A DNA stretch of 64,000 nucleotides. Origin: Alicyclobacillus fastidiosus. Lineage in GTDB: Bacteria; Bacillota; Bacilli; Alicyclobacillales; Alicyclobacillaceae. Location of the stretch: the NCBI RefSeq assembly GCF_026651875.1, contig NZ_CP104068.1, forward strand, positions 1 through 64,000. The letters are read 5' to 3'. Every line of letters starts with the position of its first letter. Position 1 is the first letter of the stretch. The notes under the pieces were generated by a model, which made no database searches, had not been told where the DNA came from, and saw only the letters and a program-made list of their open reading frames with translations. Shown in pieces: positions 24,764 to 33,390 of the stretch. A program made the translations under genes and the position numbers.

Positions 24764-24950
24764 ACTGAGTGCGTCCCGTAGGGGCTTCGCCCAAGGCGAA
24801 AGACCCACGTCCTAGAGGCTCACTTAGAGGGCCGTTTTGAGTGCCGGTACCGGACTGAGCGAAGCGAGGGAGGATAAGGAGGCACGGTCCTCTAAGAGGA
24901 GGGGGGACGTGGTAGCCTGGGCAAGGAGAAGCCGACCCTAAGCACTCAGT
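24764..24950 (-). ncRNA. repeated structured element, copy C (leader of 24741 gene)
   Basis: A 187-nt element, inverted relative to copies A and B. Outer helix ACTGAGTGC / GCACTCAGT. Inner helices CCACGTCC / GGACGTGG, CTTAGAGG / CCTCTAAG and GTGCC / GGCAC. It shares almost its whole interior with copy A, so the pair probably arose by a recent duplication, yet the outer helix differs on both strands and still pairs. All invariant blocks are present. Confidence 0.7.
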
Positions 24951-24954
24951 GTCA

Positions 24955-24976
24955 ATCAAAAGCAGGCGATAGCCTG
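24955..24976 (-). terminator. intrinsic terminator upstream of element C
   Basis: On the minus strand CAGGC / GCCTG hairpin followed by CTTTTGATT, a few bases before the outer helix of element C. Short stem, so moderate strength. Confidence 0.55.
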
Positions 24977-25190
24977 GTAGCCAAACCTATGTCCTGTCAT
25001 TTAGTTTGAAATCATAAAATATCATGTAATATTATTAAATGCTTTTTTGATGTATTTTGTCGCCTGTAATTTTGTGCTGGTTACTATGTTTTAATATTTT
25101 ATAGTACTTTATGATACTAGTTTTAGTTGATTTGGTGCGCTTCGAAACCAAGAGCGAATCGTGGGATGTCAGCGGGCACCTTCGGACGTC

Positions 25191-25437
25191 AGTAACCCCC
25201 GGTGAGAGCCAGTAACCCCCGGTGAGAGCCAGTAACCCCCGGTGAGAGCCAGTAACCCCCGGTGAGAGCCAGTAACCCCCGGTGAGAGCCAGTAACCCCC
25301 GGTGAGAGCCAGTGACCGCCGGTGAGAGCCAGTGACCGCCGGTGAGAGCCAGTGACCGCCGGTGAGAGCCAGTGACCGCCGGTGAGAGCCAGTGACCGCC
25401 GGTGAGAGCCAGTGACTCCCGGTGAGAGCCCGTGACT
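25191..25437. repeat. 20-bp tandem repeat array (12 units)
   Basis: Uninterrupted direct repeats of GGTGAGAGCCAGTAACCCCC and variants: twelve GGTGAGAGCC cores at exact 20-bp steps from 25201 to 25421. The first five units carry AGTAACCCCC, the next five AGTGACCGCC, the last AGTGACTCCC / CGTGACT. The right end is cut by the IS21-type element; two further units resume at 27982. No spacers, so not CRISPR. A 20-bp period (about two helical turns) suits cooperative protein binding, as in iterons or centromeres. Confidence 0.9.
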
Positions 25438-25577
25438 TGTGTTTTGTCAAGAAGATTTCCCTGGTTTTATCATCACTTTTTCCTTGGTGTAATCATCGAT
25501 TTTTCCCTGGTGTGATCAACTAAAATCCCCTGGTATTATCACGAGAATTCCCTGGTGTATTTCCAGTTCTGTTTGGG

Positions 25578-26318
25578 TCATTTTTGCCGCATCAATGCGT
25601 GTTTTAGTCGGTAGCTTTCTCCCTCAAACACAACAAGTTGTCCATGGTGCGCCAGACGGTCAATCATTGCAGCAGCCATCTGGTCATCCGTGAAAATACC
25701 GCCCCATTTGGAGAACTCCAGATTCGTGGTGATCACCAAACTTCGTCTCTCGTAACTAGCTGCAACCACTTGAAATAATAGCTGCGCCTCTTCACGGTCC
25801 ATCGGAAGGTAACCCCACTCATCAATGACCACAAGCTGAGCCTTTTCTAGTTCCTTCATTATGCGTTCTAAAGATCCAGCGCGTTTGCTCTCGCTCAGTC
25901 GTGTCACCAGGGATGCTGCGGTGAAAAACCTCGTAACAATTCCCATCTCACACGCTTTCGTTCCTAAGGCAATGGCAAGGTGTGTCTTACCAGTGCCGAC
26001 AGGACCATACAGAACGAGGTTCTTTTTCTCCTGGACAAACTGACACGAAGTCAGTTCATCCAGGGACAAGGTAGAGGGCAGGCGAAGTGAACTGAATTCG
26101 TACCCCTCCAGCGTTTTTCGTACAGGGAACGCAGCTCGTTGAAATAAACGAATTCTCCGCTGACGCTCGCGGTGCTCCAATTCCTCCCGGAACACCTTAT
26201 GTAGAAACTCCTCCTGTCTTGGCGTAGCTTCTAAATCGCATAACCGTACCGCATTCTGACTCAGGATTAATTGTCGGCAGTATTGTGAGATTTCTAGTCG
26301 TATCTCACTGCGGTCCAT
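25578..26318 (-). CDS. istB: IS21-family ATPase (transposition helper)
   Basis: AAA+ ATPase that selects target DNA and activates IstA. Walker A GPVGTGKTHLA around residue 100 and Walker B VVIDEWGYLPM are visible; length about 246 aa is standard. ATG 26318 is preferred because GGAGGTGAAG precedes it; the frame continues to 26354. It overlaps the end of istA by 14 bases or more, as usual in this family. Confidence 0.93.
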   Translation of the reverse strand: MDRSEIRLEISQYCRQLILSQNAVRLCDLEATPRQEEFLHKVFREELEHRERQRRIRLFQRAAFPVRKTLEGYEFSSLRLPSTLSLDELTSCQFVQEKKNLVLYGPVGTGKTHLAIALGTKACEMGIVTRFFTAASLVTRLSESKRAGSLERIMKELEKAQLVVIDEWGYLPMDREEAQLLFQVVAASYERRSLVITTNLEFSKWGGIFTDDQMAAAMIDRLAHHGQLVVFEGESYRLKHALMRQK

Positions 26319-27795
26319 GCACTTCACCTCCGAATGCGGGTAGTAAAACATCATACTGGCTCATGTCGGGTCCAGGCTCCCCTGGCGTATCCAGACCGTA
26401 GTGAGCAATCCGAGCCGCAACAACTGCTGCATTGACCTCAATGCCTTGTGTGCGTTTGCGAACAATTGCTTCCTGTATCGAAGTCACCGCAACGTCCAAG
26501 CCATATTGGTTAGACAAATCCTTCATGAGGCGTAACGCTTGCCGTAACCCACTCTTGTCCTGCTCATCCATGTAATCACGAACCTCGTAGGACATTTGGC
26601 TACGCATCAGGCTGTTTCGCCATGCTCCTGGTTTTACAATCAATTGATCTAGCATCGTTAACCAGTCGACTGTGTCTGTCCGCTCTGTACCGAACTCCCT
26701 TTCGTGGCGAGAGATAACGTCACCCGCTTCATCAAGTGGTTCAATGAAATGTGCGCCGATCCGGACAATAATCTCCCGGTCTGCATACAGCGGCGAGGAA
26801 GAATAAGTGTGCTTGCCATCAAGTATGAACTTGCCATAGCCGTTGGTCTTTACATGCCCATATCGGCAAGATTCAAACGGCGCGTTTGGGAGTGCTCGCA
26901 TGGCTTCCTTGTCCTTCTCAAACAACTCGCAGATAGGTACTCCTTTCTTGTAGTGCTCGCGGCTATTATCCAAATCGCATAGTTCGAATAATTCAGTGTT
27001 CCACTCATGCAATGACACTTTGGATGGTAGGGGAACCATGTAATTTCTCCGAGCGTAACCAACCTTGTTCTCCACATTTCCTTTTTCATGACCGCTATTC
27101 GGATTGCAGAATGTAATCTCAAATCCGAAATGGGCTTGGAATCGCTTAAACAACTGTGTAAGGCGAACTAGCTCTCCAATTCGCCTGCCGGCTGCTGTGG
27201 CATTGTCAATCACAAGTCGTGACGGAACACCCTCAATATGATAAAAGACGTCCATTAATCCTTGGCATAAGCATTCAGCAGTTTCACCGAGAAAGCACTG
27301 AACAAATCCTGCATTGCTATGCGGGAAAGATACCACCAGATACTTCGTAACGCGTCGCACGCCGTTTACAATCACATCACATTCACCAAAATCAGCCTGA
27401 GCCTCTCCAGGATGCCACTGAAGTTCAAGATAGCCCTTCTTACTAAGGTGCTGGCGTTGACGAAATGCGGTCACGTATCGGTTCACGGTCGGGTACGAAC
27501 AGTTGAACTCCGGAAACTTTTTCACGAGTCGGTCATATACTCGCTTCCCCGTATGACGTTGCTTGTACCGATTTTTAGCATCTTGAAGAAGCCATGCATC
27601 AATGGTTGGTTTGTAGGGATCCAACTTGGATGGCTTAGACACTGGCACAGGCAGCCTTGGGGAGAAGTCCTCCTGCTTCATGTATTTCCGAACGGTCTTG
27701 GGATCTAGCCCCAATTCCTTTGCAATCTGATACGCTCCTTTCTCTTGGAGTTGCAGTTCCTTGATCCGGTGAATCTGCTCCATACTCATCGTCAT
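26305..27795 (-). CDS. istA: IS21-family transposase
   Basis: DDE transposase of about 496 aa. N-terminal HTH (KGAYQIAKELGLDPKTVRKY), then the integrase core with Asp in AQADFGECDV, Asp in LVIDNATAAGRR and Glu in KGNVENKVGYAR, and a C-terminal beta domain. ATG 27795 is preceded by GGAGAAAGG; frame open to 27849. Intact, so the element may still be active. Confidence 0.93.
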   Translation of the reverse strand: MTMSMEQIHRIKELQLQEKGAYQIAKELGLDPKTVRKYMKQEDFSPRLPVPVSKPSKLDPYKPTIDAWLLQDAKNRYKQRHTGKRVYDRLVKKFPEFNCSYPTVNRYVTAFRQRQHLSKKGYLELQWHPGEAQADFGECDVIVNGVRRVTKYLVVSFPHSNAGFVQCFLGETAECLCQGLMDVFYHIEGVPSRLVIDNATAAGRRIGELVRLTQLFKRFQAHFGFEITFCNPNSGHEKGNVENKVGYARRNYMVPLPSKVSLHEWNTELFELCDLDNSREHYKKGVPICELFEKDKEAMRALPNAPFESCRYGHVKTNGYGKFILDGKHTYSSSPLYADREIIVRIGAHFIEPLDEAGDVISRHEREFGTERTDTVDWLTMLDQLIVKPGAWRNSLMRSQMSYEVRDYMDEQDKSGLRQALRLMKDLSNQYGLDVAVTSIQEAIVRKRTQGIEVNAAVVAARIAHYGLDTPGEPGPDMSQYDVLLPAFGGEVHGPQ

Positions 27796-27978
27796 CCTTT
27801 CTCCTCCTCGCATTTCTACAAAGAGGATTGTAAGAAGCAAATGACACAATTAGGAGAGATACACCAGGGAAATTTCCAGATCAGATCAGGGATTTCCTGA
27901 TGACATCAGCAAGGATTTCTTAATGATTAGATCAGGGAATTTCTGATGATCGAAACCTCCATTTTTATTTGACCATAC

Positions 27979-28029
27979 ACACCCGTGACTCCCGGTGAGA
28001 GCCCGTGACTCCCGGTGAGAGCCCGTGAC
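27979..28029. repeat. remaining units of the 20-bp array right of IS21
   Basis: Two further copies of CCCGTGACTCCCGGTGAGAG, in the variant found at the right end of the main array, immediately after the IS21 end. This shows that the array was continuous (at least 14 units) before insertion. Confidence 0.85.
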
Positions 28030-28041
28030 CGGGCGCCCCTC

Positions 28042-28129
28042 AGCGAACCTCCAGCGAACCTCCAGCGAACCTCCAGCGAACCTCCAGCGAACCTCCAGCG
28101 AACCTCCAGCGAACCTCCAGCGAACCTCC
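28042..28129. repeat. 11-bp tandem repeat array (8 units)
   Basis: Eight perfect head-to-tail copies of AGCGAACCTCC at 11-bp steps, starting about a dozen bases after the 20-bp array. One helical turn per unit would put every site on the same face of the DNA. Long open frames through both strands here come from the repeat and are not genes. Confidence 0.92.
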
Positions 28130-28561
28130 AGAGCCGACAAGCCAGCGGGATTTGTGGACGCCTGGGCTCTAGAGGAAGTTGTTTCGTTCGCGGAAAACAC
28201 GCTCTCGAAACTCGCCCAGCCGCCCCCAAATCCCGGTCCAACGTCTCACATCGTCCCTCTTGTTGCGTTCCACAACCGGCGTCGCAAGGTAGGAATCCCT
28301 CACCAGCGCGTGAGCCCTGGTAAAGACATCCCAGGTCTCACGTGAGGAATTCTCGACACCGGCTGCGGAACGCAGAGGCACGAAGTGAGACGTAGTGCAG
28401 GATAAAGAGACACCAGTTGTATCTCAAAAGCCTTGCTGCGCAAGGCTTATTTATATGGTTTTTCTTATTAAATTTGCTGGTTTTTTTAAGAGATGATTGA
28501 TTTGACAGGTATAAGTAGCTGGTTTTACAATTAACCATATGACAAACCCAGGAATACGGAT
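28130..28561. other. intergenic region, candidate oriT
   Basis: About 430 bases with no supported gene, ahead of the mobilisation genes, the usual place for oriT. It has a terminator-like hairpin at 28428-28448 (AAGCCTTG / CAAGGCTT) and a short AT-rich stretch at 28505-28545. No known nic sequence was recognised. Confidence 0.4.
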
Positions 28562-28966
28562 GTGATTGTTTTGGCAAAACACACCTTTGAATTGACGACC
28601 GAAGCAAGTGCAATGCTCAAGCAATACAGAGAAAACCGACGGAGCCTAGGGGTTAAAGTCAGCTATAACGACATTGCTTCCGAAGCCATCAAACTTTACT
28701 GCTTATCTCAACAACGTGACAGGGCAGAGGAAATTTTTGAAAAAGCGATGGAACATCGTTTCCAAAAATTTGAGAGTCGACTTGCTTCCATGGTCGCAGC
28801 TGTTGGTGTGGATGTTGCGATGATTCTGAGTGAGACTTTGGAGACGATTGCTGCTTACGAAGAAAATCAGGGCAAAAAGTATCAAGACATTTACCAGGAG
28901 TTAAGACAAGAGGGAGTAGCGTTGTTTAATCGACACAGGGCATTTAAACTTGATGCCTTCAAATGA
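28562..28966 (+). CDS. MobC-like relaxosome accessory protein
   Basis: A 134-aa protein just before the relaxase. The N-terminus (HTFELTTEASAMLKQY, then VSYNDIASEAIKLYCLSQQ) reads as a ribbon-helix-helix domain, followed by a helical tail with a hydrophobic patch (MVAAVGVDVAMILSETLET). Accessory proteins of this kind bind oriT and guide the relaxase. GTG start eight bases after AGGA. Confidence 0.6.
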   Translation: MIVLAKHTFELTTEASAMLKQYRENRRSLGVKVSYNDIASEAIKLYCLSQQRDRAEEIFEKAMEHRFQKFESRLASMVAAVGVDVAMILSETLETIAAYEENQGKKYQDIYQELRQEGVALFNRHRAFKLDAFK

Positions 28967-28997
28967 TATCAGCCCAGATTTTGTGAGGTAGGTTTAA

Positions 28998-29732
28998 ATG
29001 GCTCGAAGTATCGTTTTAGTCAGGTACAAAAAAGATATAGATAGTGCACGTAACAATGTGAAGTATATCGGTTTTCGGAGCCGTGAGACGGACGAGGAAG
29101 AACGAGGACTATTCAACCGTGATATCGACCATGGGGCGGATTATGAGATATTCCTCAATAAGATTGAAAATCATCCTGCGCTTCAACACGAAAACACGGT
29201 GAAAATGCATACAATGATTCTCTCGATGTATGAAAGTGACTACCGAGCATTACTGGATAGTGGATCAAACTTGAAGGAACTTGCCCGTGAAGTGATGTCC
29301 GACTTGGAAGAACGGAAAGGTATGAAGTTGGAGTGGATCGGTGCGGTACATGAAAACTCGGGTCATCCCCATGTACATCTAGGTATCATGAGTGTTGGGG
29401 TCACAGAGGATGGGAAAGCTCGTCGCCTGTATATCGATAAGGAGAGTGACCTGCCTTGGTTACGGGAGAGATTTCTCGAAAAGATTGAAAGACGAGTGCC
29501 AGGTTTTGAACACGACCATAACAAGGAACGGGATCAAAGAGTACAAGAACGTGCAAAGGTTCGTCCTGCGTCTCGAAACATGTCCCATTCCCTGAATTCA
29601 CTAGCCCATACATATCACGACCGGATAAAGTCAGAAATGAAGGATAAGAGAAATCGCCATCGTAGAACGAAGCGGGCAACGTCACGTATTCAACAACAAC
29701 GTCAAAACCCAACACAAAATCATGACCGTTAG
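28998..29732 (+). CDS. HUH relaxase (MOB_L/MOB_P-like)
   Basis: Nicks oriT and pilots the strand during conjugation. The histidine triad region reads IGAVHENSGHPHVHLGI near residues 112-130, and an N-terminal VKYIGFRSRE segment could hold the catalytic Tyr, as in MobL-type relaxases of Gram-positive plasmids. At 244 aa it is compact and ends in a strongly basic tail (KRNRHRRTKRATSR). GTAGGT precedes the ATG. The MobC-like gene lies 31 bases upstream. Subfamily assignment is tentative. Confidence 0.78.
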   Translation: MARSIVLVRYKKDIDSARNNVKYIGFRSRETDEEERGLFNRDIDHGADYEIFLNKIENHPALQHENTVKMHTMILSMYESDYRALLDSGSNLKELAREVMSDLEERKGMKLEWIGAVHENSGHPHVHLGIMSVGVTEDGKARRLYIDKESDLPWLRERFLEKIERRVPGFEHDHNKERDQRVQERAKVRPASRNMSHSLNSLAHTYHDRIKSEMKDKRNRHRRTKRATSRIQQQRQNPTQNHDR

Positions 29733-29740
29733 AATGGGTT

Positions 29741-30043
29741 TTAGAATACGAGACGATACAGGGCTGTATTGATTATGTCGTAAACAGGAATGTCGTTTTC
29801 TACCCCTAGAAGCTTAAGTTTTTTGTACTTTTCTGGGTCAATCTGGATAGACCAATCCTCTTGCCGTCCCATTTCGAAAAGTTTTGGTTCGGTTTCTCCT
29901 TTTTCAGCGATAGTTTCAAAATAGCTATCCACTGCTTCGTCTACGGTTTCCCAGATCTTTAATCCATTACGAATACCGAAGACACGCACTTCTTCTTTTA
30001 ACTTCTCAGGTAATGTAATAATCCATGTTTTTCGAGATGCCAT
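29741..30043 (-). CDS. tandem ribbon-helix-helix-like regulator
   Basis: A 100-aa protein containing two similar strand-helix-helix units: TWIITLPEKLKEEVRVFGIR with a following DEAVDSYF helix, and WSIQIDPEKYKKLKLLGVEN followed by IINTALYRL. One polypeptide thus carries what is normally a dimer of RHH subunits. It is convergent with the relaxase and divergent from the pilus operon, so it may repress either. ATG 30043 has GGGGA six bases upstream. Confidence 0.6.
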   Translation of the reverse strand: MASRKTWIITLPEKLKEEVRVFGIRNGLKIWETVDEAVDSYFETIAEKGETEPKLFEMGRQEDWSIQIDPEKYKKLKLLGVENDIPVYDIINTALYRLVF

Positions 30044-30145
30044 AAACATTCCCCGCTTTTTTTACTGGTGTATAGTTTAATACTATCTGCATTTTTATGT
30101 TATATGGTACAATACAACTGTCTGGAAAGAAAGGTGTATTTAGCT

Positions 30146-31579
30146 ATGCTAGTGTTACTGATTCGCAATGAGGCCATTTATAACCGAATCGTTCAAAATG
30201 TAGATGCTAGTCATATTGCGCCGTATATTCCTGATTTCACTGGTTTTCAGACATGGATCGTTGATAATACTCGTCCAACGGCTGCGTTACTTGATCCACA
30301 ATGGCAGAGGGTACGGGAAGCCGAGCAGCTGCTTACTCGCATGGGAGTTCCTGTTGCAGATTTTACAGGACAATTCGCTGAAGCCGAAGCATGGTTAACC
30401 GAACACATATCTGTAATGGATAACGGAGTAGTCGAGGGACTTGATGAAGTCAATGAGCCGGTGGATTCACAACAAGATACGACTTCTCAAGAACCTTCCG
30501 TTTTAGAACCAACTGAAAACGAGCCGGTATCTAGGGGAATTGATACTCCAAGCTACTTCTCAAACCGAGTGATGGAGCAGCATGAAAACCCGTTATTAAA
30601 ACGGCGGCGTCCCAAGAACTTGTCTGAAATAGCTCCGAAGAGGGATGGCGTAACGGAACCAGAATCGACCAAACAAGTACCTGAGCCAACTTTAGAGGTA
30701 ACACCGACGGTCGAACCTGAACCCGTAAAACCTGAACCACAAATCATTGAACGAGTTATTGAACGACTAGTCGAAAAACCAATTTACATACGTGAAGAAC
30801 GACATACAACGCTACGTTCCAGTCTGATTTTGGTGGTCGGTATTTGGCCTCGTGCAGGAGCATCCACAATAGCACAAACTTTGGCACACCTTTTTGCCGA
30901 GAGGCTTCCGTCTGGGTCCGTCACTTGTATCGAGCATCCTGGTCAGTTACCACGTATGTGGGGGTACTTCAATCTTGATGAACGTGCTCAGAAGTATCGG
31001 CACTGGTTAGAGGATGGGGTTGGGCAGACCATCGATGTTCAGGGTGTAAGTTTGGTACCTCTACCGCCAAATCACATCAATTTAGGTGGGCATGAGGAGC
31101 GCCTAGTCGAATTTGTTTATCGGCAAATGAGACGTCCGATCACTATCGTAGATTGTGCTCAAGTTACAACTGAAGAACTGCTGTTTAGTATGGCCGATCA
31201 GATCGTTTGTGTCCTGGACTGTGACCCTACATTTTTATCGGTATCTGAACTAGGAGAGAAGTATCAAGCTCTTGTACAAAAGCATGGTGGCAAGGTTCTT
31301 ACAGTCTTAAACAAGTGGACACGCTACGTTAACTATAACGATTCAGGCGGAGCAAAGTTGTTTGCAAAAGCTATAAAGGTACCGTATCTGTCTCCTGACA
31401 TTGCACAAAAGGCTTTGTGGGATGGTGCATTTATCAGCAGTTATGAAGAAACGACTGAAGATTTGACGCCCCTCAACAACCATCTTGTTTCGCCGTTTGT
31501 GCCAGATTCACTAATTGAGCATGAGCCAAGAAAGGCATTGAAAATCCCGTTCTTTAAACGAAGGAGGTCGTTAGAATGA
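30146..31579 (+). CDS. CpaE/TadZ-like ATPase-fold protein 1
   Basis: About 477 aa. The N-terminal ~90 residues may be receiver-like; a Pro/Glu-rich linker contains ENPLLKRRRPK, like the repeats in the TubZ tail. The C-terminal MinD/ParA fold has a degenerate P-loop, GIWPRAGASTIAQTLAHLF, lacking the usual lysine, as in CpaE/TadZ localisation factors. ATG 30146 follows GAAAGG; a TGGTACAAT promoter box lies at about 30106-30114. First gene of the Tad-like operon; overlaps the next by four bases. Confidence 0.7.
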   Translation: MLVLLIRNEAIYNRIVQNVDASHIAPYIPDFTGFQTWIVDNTRPTAALLDPQWQRVREAEQLLTRMGVPVADFTGQFAEAEAWLTEHISVMDNGVVEGLDEVNEPVDSQQDTTSQEPSVLEPTENEPVSRGIDTPSYFSNRVMEQHENPLLKRRRPKNLSEIAPKRDGVTEPESTKQVPEPTLEVTPTVEPEPVKPEPQIIERVIERLVEKPIYIREERHTTLRSSLILVVGIWPRAGASTIAQTLAHLFAERLPSGSVTCIEHPGQLPRMWGYFNLDERAQKYRHWLEDGVGQTIDVQGVSLVPLPPNHINLGGHEERLVEFVYRQMRRPITIVDCAQVTTEELLFSMADQIVCVLDCDPTFLSVSELGEKYQALVQKHGGKVLTVLNKWTRYVNYNDSGGAKLFAKAIKVPYLSPDIAQKALWDGAFISSYEETTEDLTPLNNHLVSPFVPDSLIEHEPRKALKIPFFKRRRSLE

Positions 31580-32322
31580 AGACTTGGGTAAAGTACACGG
31601 TGGCCGCAGCAGTATTCGCAATCGGAGGACCTGGAAGTATCGCATATAACCAATTCTTGTCTCCGTATTTGAACGATGAAACCGTGTATGTTGCGAGTCA
31701 AAACTTAGGTGCGAATTCACCAATCAATACAAGTGACTTCATAGCCCTGCAATTGAAGCGTACCGAGGTGTCCCCAAATGCGATTACAGATCCGACGCAA
31801 TTAGAGGGAATGTATACTACGCAAACCATGTCAAAGAACCAGCAATTTACTTCTATTGATATTGAGCAAAACCCATTAGCTTTAACTCCTGGAACACAAG
31901 ACGTACCCATTACATCATCGTGGATCGCTGCAATGTCGCCTACAATTCGGCAAGGGGATTATGTGAAAATCGTGCCTTTACCACCTACGCAAACGAGCAT
32001 CGCGGTGAGTCCTAATGTAAATGGAAAAAATCCTAATGGGAATAATCAGCCCATTAATTCACTACAGGATCTTGAAAACGCAAATTCATCTTTAGATAAC
32101 ATTCCGGTATTGTACGTGCATACAAGTGACAACCAGGAAGTAACTGACGCGTCATCTTCGACCACACCAACAAGTCGTGATAATGCAAATGGAATGCCAA
32201 ACAATTTAGATCTTAAGATGACCAACGCACAGGCAGAAACATTGGCTGGGTATATTCAGCAGGGGTATAAGCTTTTTATTTGGGGCACTACCCATAAAAA
32301 CATCCCAGGTATACGGGGGTAA
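31576..32322 (+). CDS. CpaB/RcpC-like SAF-domain pilus protein
   Basis: A 248-aa exported protein with one N-terminal membrane segment (YTVAAAVFAIGGPGSIAY), then the SAF pattern: VYVASQNLGANSPINTSDF, and DVPITSSWIAAMSPTIRQGD, matching the CpaB arrangement of a SAF domain followed by a second beta domain. A Ser/Asn-rich insertion separates the two. In Tad systems this protein assembles in the cell envelope. Overlaps the CpaE-like gene (ATGA) and precedes a second one. Confidence 0.75.
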   Translation: MKTWVKYTVAAAVFAIGGPGSIAYNQFLSPYLNDETVYVASQNLGANSPINTSDFIALQLKRTEVSPNAITDPTQLEGMYTTQTMSKNQQFTSIDIEQNPLALTPGTQDVPITSSWIAAMSPTIRQGDYVKIVPLPPTQTSIAVSPNVNGKNPNGNNQPINSLQDLENANSSLDNIPVLYVHTSDNQEVTDASSSTTPTSRDNANGMPNNLDLKMTNAQAETLAGYIQQGYKLFIWGTTHKNIPGIRG

Positions 32323-32327
32323 TTGAT

Positions 32328-33386
32328 ATGTATGCGATTGGATTCCGACAAGACTTGTTAAATGAGCTTACACAGCAGTTTCATGTAAAAGTCGTTCATA
32401 CACTATCTGCACTTCCGACTAGTGCAATTGATGAACGCGTTCTTGTTGATTCTAATTCTGTGGACCAAACTGAGGTCTATGAGTATAAATCGGCACGGCC
32501 CGAATTTAAGATTACCTATATTGTCGACGAGATCACGCATACTATCGCATCGTTTGCTGCGGCTCACAACATTCATTTGGTGACACCGAGTAAGCTGATT
32601 TCCTATCTTCAAGAAGAATCACCGAATGAAAATCCCAAGCCAGTATTAGCGTTTTGGGGCGTACAGCCGCGTTTGGGGACCACCGTGATCGCTTTGTCAG
32701 TTGCTCGCAGCCTTGCTAGTGAACACAACCAGTCTGTTGGAATGCTGGGTCTAAATGCGTATAACCCAGGGCATTGGATGTTAAAAGACCATAATCATCA
32801 TCTAGATAACATCCACTCATTTTTGCAAATGAAGAAATTAAACCGGGACTTGCTTTTAAACTCGATGGAGTATCCGCATAAGGTTCGCTACCTACTTGGA
32901 GAGCGTAATCAAACACGTGCTCTTGAGTATCAGGTAGAGGAAATCAGTTATCTCATTGATTTTGCAAGGTCCATTTTTGATGTTGTCCTACTCGATGTGG
33001 GAAGTATCCTCAATACTCCATTAGCGCTTCAGGGTCTATCCTTTGCAACACATCGTTATGTAGTAGCCAATGATTCAATCGTGACACAACAGGTATTTGA
33101 GTCTCAATACGACTATGTCCTAAGACCTCTTGGGATCGATAAGACTGATCTAATGCTTATTGGCAACCAACTTCGTGGTAAAAGTATGCAAACCTTCGCG
33201 AAATCAATTGAGATAACACCTATCGCATCGATTCCGGACCTGCCGGGAATAAGCTTATTCGCAGAGTCCAATGCAGATGGTCTCAAACCGTTTTGGGACG
33301 AGAAGCCATTTAAACGTGCGATTGACTCCATTTGTTCCGCTGTTATGGCGGTGAATTCGTCCAATCTTAGTGTAGTAAAGGGGTGA
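32328..33386 (+). CDS. CpaE/TadZ-like ATPase-fold protein 2
   Basis: A 352-aa protein with a short N-terminal domain and a MinD/ParA-like fold whose P-loop, WGVQPRLGTTVIALSVARSL, again lacks the lysine. Other fold markers: VGMLGLNAYNPGHWM and the Walker B-like DVVLLDVGSILNTPLAL. Two CpaE-like genes in one operon suggests a specialised pair. GGGGGTAATTG precedes the ATG. Confidence 0.7.
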   Translation: MYAIGFRQDLLNELTQQFHVKVVHTLSALPTSAIDERVLVDSNSVDQTEVYEYKSARPEFKITYIVDEITHTIASFAAAHNIHLVTPSKLISYLQEESPNENPKPVLAFWGVQPRLGTTVIALSVARSLASEHNQSVGMLGLNAYNPGHWMLKDHNHHLDNIHSFLQMKKLNRDLLLNSMEYPHKVRYLLGERNQTRALEYQVEEISYLIDFARSIFDVVLLDVGSILNTPLALQGLSFATHRYVVANDSIVTQQVFESQYDYVLRPLGIDKTDLMLIGNQLRGKSMQTFAKSIEITPIASIPDLPGISLFAESNADGLKPFWDEKPFKRAIDSICSAVMAVNSSNLSVVKG

Positions 33387-33390
33387 GCGT

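Larger units (their letters stand above)
25438..27981. mobile_element. IS21-family insertion sequence
   Basis: About 2.54 kb carrying istA and istB on the minus strand. Ends read TGTGTTTTGTCAA at the left and, inverted, TGTGTATGGTCAA at the right. Both ends contain several subterminal copies of a TTCCCTGGTGTNATCA-like motif, typical transposase-binding repeats of this family. The flanks share CCCGTGACT, consistent with an 8-9 bp target duplication, though the target is itself a tandem repeat, so length is uncertain. The insertion splits the 20-bp array. Confidence 0.85.

Noticed and set aside
11545..24950. Interpretation of the four elements as MITEs or IS remnants
   Set aside because: Ends differ in sequence between copies but always pair internally, there are no target duplications, and each copy has the same functional position. 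Transposition remnants would keep their ends and vary in position.
24660..24959. 99-codon minus-strand frame across element C
   Set aside because: It translates the structured element; the 57-aa frame at 24568-24741 has better start context.
25191..25437. Possible CRISPR array
   Set aside because: Units are contiguous 20-bp direct repeats without unique spacers, and no cas genes are present.
25169..25450. 93-codon frame of repeated ALTGSHWLSPAVTG on the minus strand
   Set aside because: It is a by-product of the 20-bp tandem repeat, with no ribosome site and interruption by the IS; the repeat is better seen as DNA-level structure.
28015..28345. Two plus-strand frames rich in SEPPANLQRT and minus counterparts
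   Set aside because: Generated by the 11-bp repeat read in several frames; no start signal and no non-repeat protein character.
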